From assembly GCF_049243985.1 (NCBI RefSeq), contig NC_135386.1, positions 11,059,328 through 11,123,327 on the forward strand: a stretch of 64,000 nt of DNA, read 5' to 3'. Under the pieces are notes generated by a model. The model made no database searches, was not told the origin of the DNA, and saw only the letters and a program-made list of their open reading frames with translations. This DNA comes from Paroedura picta. Lineage: Eukaryota > Chordata > Lepidosauria > Squamata > Gekkonidae. This document shows positions 61,889-64,000 of the stretch, one piece after another. The translations under genes were made by a program, and so were the position numbers. The stretch's first letter is position 1; each line of letters opens with the position of its first letter.

Positions 61889-62285
61889 TTGTAGATGAAC
61901 ATTTGGTAACTTGAGTCTCTAACGTGCCATTGGCAAGTAGAGGAGAGTGGGTACAGTTTCTGGTGAAGAACCAGCCCAAAGTAAGGGCCCTTTCCCACAG
62001 TACTCAGATCTTGGATTCCATCCCCCATTTACTCAGCTGATCTGCAGCTCACAGCACGAGATCTCTTTTGGAGATATAGTTCACCCTATGTAAGAATATT
62101 AGTATGGTGGACTTCCAGGCCTTTTGAAAAAAAGTAGGCTGAATTAGCTTCAAATTTCTACAAGCGGATTATGATTTGGGTTAAAAAAATTAATTGGACA
62201 CCAAATAGTGAGCATTTAATGTGCAGACTCATAGGATGCCCAAGGCTTTTCCGAGTCTCAAATGCCTGCATTTGGAAGAAATAAA

Positions 62286-62546
62286 GGTAACCCCTGTGCA
62301 AGCACCGAGTCAGGGTGACGCCCTCTAGCGTTTCCATGGCAGCCTCAATACAGGGTGGTTTGCCAGTGCCTTCCCCAGTCATTACCATTTACCCCCCAGC
62401 AAGCTGGGTACTCATTTTACCGACCTCGGAAGGATGGAAGGCTGAGTCGACCTTGAGCCGGCTGCAGGGATTGAACTCCCAGCCTCATGGGCAGAGCTTT
62501 CAGACTGCATGTCTGCTGCCTTACCACTCTGCGCCACAAGAGGCTC
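62286..62546 (-). mobile_element. Sauria SINE
   Basis: Antisense copy ending GCCACAAGAGGCTC; duplication TTGGAAGAAATA on both sides. Confidence 0.94.
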
Positions 62547-62639
62547 CTATTGGAAGAAATACAGCACATTAATTCATTAAATTTATATTCTGCCTTTCTC
62601 CTCAATGGGGACATCATTCTTCACTCCCCCAAACTTCTG

Positions 62640-63470
62640 ACCACAGATCAGATGTCTGTTGGGGTGTGTGTGTATGTTTCAACACTCCCCCCCCCCCGCC
62701 ACAATGCACCGCCCAAGTCGATCCCAGGGTAAGAGGCCACTCTTTGGGATCGGCTGTTTGTTTGTCTGTGCAGGGAAGGACAGTTCAAACTGGCCTTCCC
62801 CACACAGGCTAACAAACAGCTGATCCTGCAGAGTGCCTTCTCTCCCCAGGATCAGGTTGGGCTATGTGTGTGGGGGGGGGGGGGAGGCTGAACTCCCACT
62901 GCACATGCTCTGCAGAAAGAAGCCTCTTCATGGATCATTTGGGCTGGGGGGGGGGACGGATTTGAACACACAGCCCAAGTTATCCCACACAGGCAGATGA
63001 ACAGCTGACCTGGCAGAGTGGCTTCTCTCCCTGGGATCGGCTTGGGCTGTACAGGGAGGGCTGCTTTGAATTAGCCTTCCCTGCATAGTCCAAGCTGATC
63101 CTGGGGAAACAAGCCACTCCATGGAATCAGTGAACCAGCCCTCCCTGCTCTGGTTGACAGCTGATTCCAGCGAGGGGATTCTCTTTCTGAAATCGGCTTG
63201 GGCTATGCAGGCAGGGCTGGTTTGAATCTCCCACACCCCTCCCGCACAGCCCAACAAACAGCTGATCCGTGGAAAGATCCATGGCTTTGCTTGGGAGCAA
63301 TATGAGCCAGCCCTCCCCGCACAGCTCAGTCCAATCCCAGGGAGAAAACCCTCTCACTGGAATCAGCAGTTTTTTGGGTGGGAGGGCCAGTTTGCTGAGG
63401 GGCTTCTCTTCCCAGGACCAGTCCAAGTCTATCCACAGAGGGGCTTCTCTCTGCTGAACAGCAGACAGAC
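62640..63470. repeat. Degenerate GC-rich repeat region
   Basis: Blocks such as AACAGCTGATCC, GGCTTCTCTCCCTGGGATC and GGCTTGGGCTGT recur every ~100-170 bp, some in inverted orientation (ACAGCCCAAG). G and C runs interrupt it. No coding support. Confidence 0.6.
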
Positions 63471-63475
63471 AGACA

Positions 63476-63674
63476 CAGTATTTGCTGGCGTATAAGACCA
63501 CTTTTCCCCCCTGAAAAACATGCCTCTAAGTAGGGGGGTCATCCTATACGCTGGGTGCACTTCAAGATGGGATAGATATAGCTGCCCATAGTGGCCCATA
63601 GTACTGTATTTTGAGTGGAAATGTTGGGGGGTCGTCTTATACGCCCAGTCGTCTTATACGCCGGCAAATACGGG
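63476..63674. mobile_element. Short terminal-inverted-repeat element
   Basis: CAGTATTTGCTGGCGTATAA at the left and CTTATACGCCGGCAAATACG at the right are inverted copies, with extra GTCGTCTTATACGCC and TCATCCTATACGC repeats inside. No transposase. Target duplication not clear. Confidence 0.75.
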
Positions 63675-63676
63675 TA

Positions 63677-64000
63677 CATTTATTTCGGTCAACAGCCAGT
63701 ACAAAATACAAAACAGTAAAACACTATATAAAATTGATTAAAAGTTCCAAAATATTTCCTGTGTTCAATAGATCCATCCTAACCCTTATACATATTTAGC
63801 CAGGCACTTCTACATTTAATTGCTAATTTTGCATATTTGGCAATAATATAGGATAAATTCTTATTTTTATCTGAAAGGAGTTCCTTTAATTTGCCTTGTC
63901 TTGAAGTAGCCCTTAAGTCAGTAAAGATGGCATACAGTAATTCCTGGCGTATGGAAATCCAAACTCCCTAAATGGGTAACGTCATTAATATAAATGTTAA
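63677..64000 (-). mobile_element. Probable LINE 3' end
   Basis: Reading antisense, a short coding end (IIAKYAKLAIKCRSAWLN) is followed by an AT-rich 3' UTR ending GACCGAAATAAATG. The family may be the same as the LINE at 8597, whose own 3' end is lost; this is inference. Confidence 0.4.

Overview
The window is nuclear DNA of a squamate reptile (lizard or snake). The evidence is its repeat content: Sauria SINEs ending in the CCTTTACC tail, a Bov-B 3' end, a 5S-rRNA-headed SINE, many CR1 3' ends with the ATTCTATG tail, L2-like LINEs, a young L1 and many short hAT elements. Species cannot be named from sequence alone.

Two host genes are present and converge. KIF7 (plus strand) has 18 coding exons from 27405 to 55175. 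Joined at canonical splice sites they give 4101 nt, 1366 codons plus stop, with no frame break. A GC-rich promoter-like stretch with a CRE-like site and a probable non-coding first exon lies at about 25.93-26.13 kb. TICRR (treslin; minus strand) has its last exons between 61607 and 57560; its 5' exons lie beyond the right edge. KIF7 (Hedgehog signalling at the cilium) and TICRR (replication origin firing) are also convergent neighbours on human chromosome 15. They are not known to act together, so this is conserved synteny and not an operon-like unit.

Layout. 1-2.5 kb: 3' part of an L1 with a long intact ORF2. 2.5-8.0 kb: about 42 copies of a ~131-bp satellite monomer with higher-order repeats. 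8.0-16.4 kb: the satellite continues in composite units that carry a captured CR1 3' end, broken by a 6.6-kb block (an APE-type LINE holding a Sauria SINE, a CR1 and a large terminal-inverted-repeat element). 16.4-25.2 kb: CR1 copies with hAT insertions, an unidentified sequence present twice, a Ty3/gypsy remnant with 3' LTR, and a 5S SINE. 25.9-55.2 kb: KIF7, its introns filled with L2, CR1, SINEs and hAT elements. 55.2-57.5 kb: intergenic, with a SPIN-like hAT element. 57.5-61.6 kb: TICRR 3' exons. 61.6-64 kb: degenerate GC-rich repeats, a terminal-inverted-repeat element and a LINE 3' end.

The most unusual structures are the satellite/CR1 composite unit, two different hAT elements at the same base of two CR1 copies, the nnnTAnnn target-site pattern shared by all clear hAT insertions, and a 118-bp near-identical segment in a KIF7 intron and in a TICRR intron. 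No new gene system was found.
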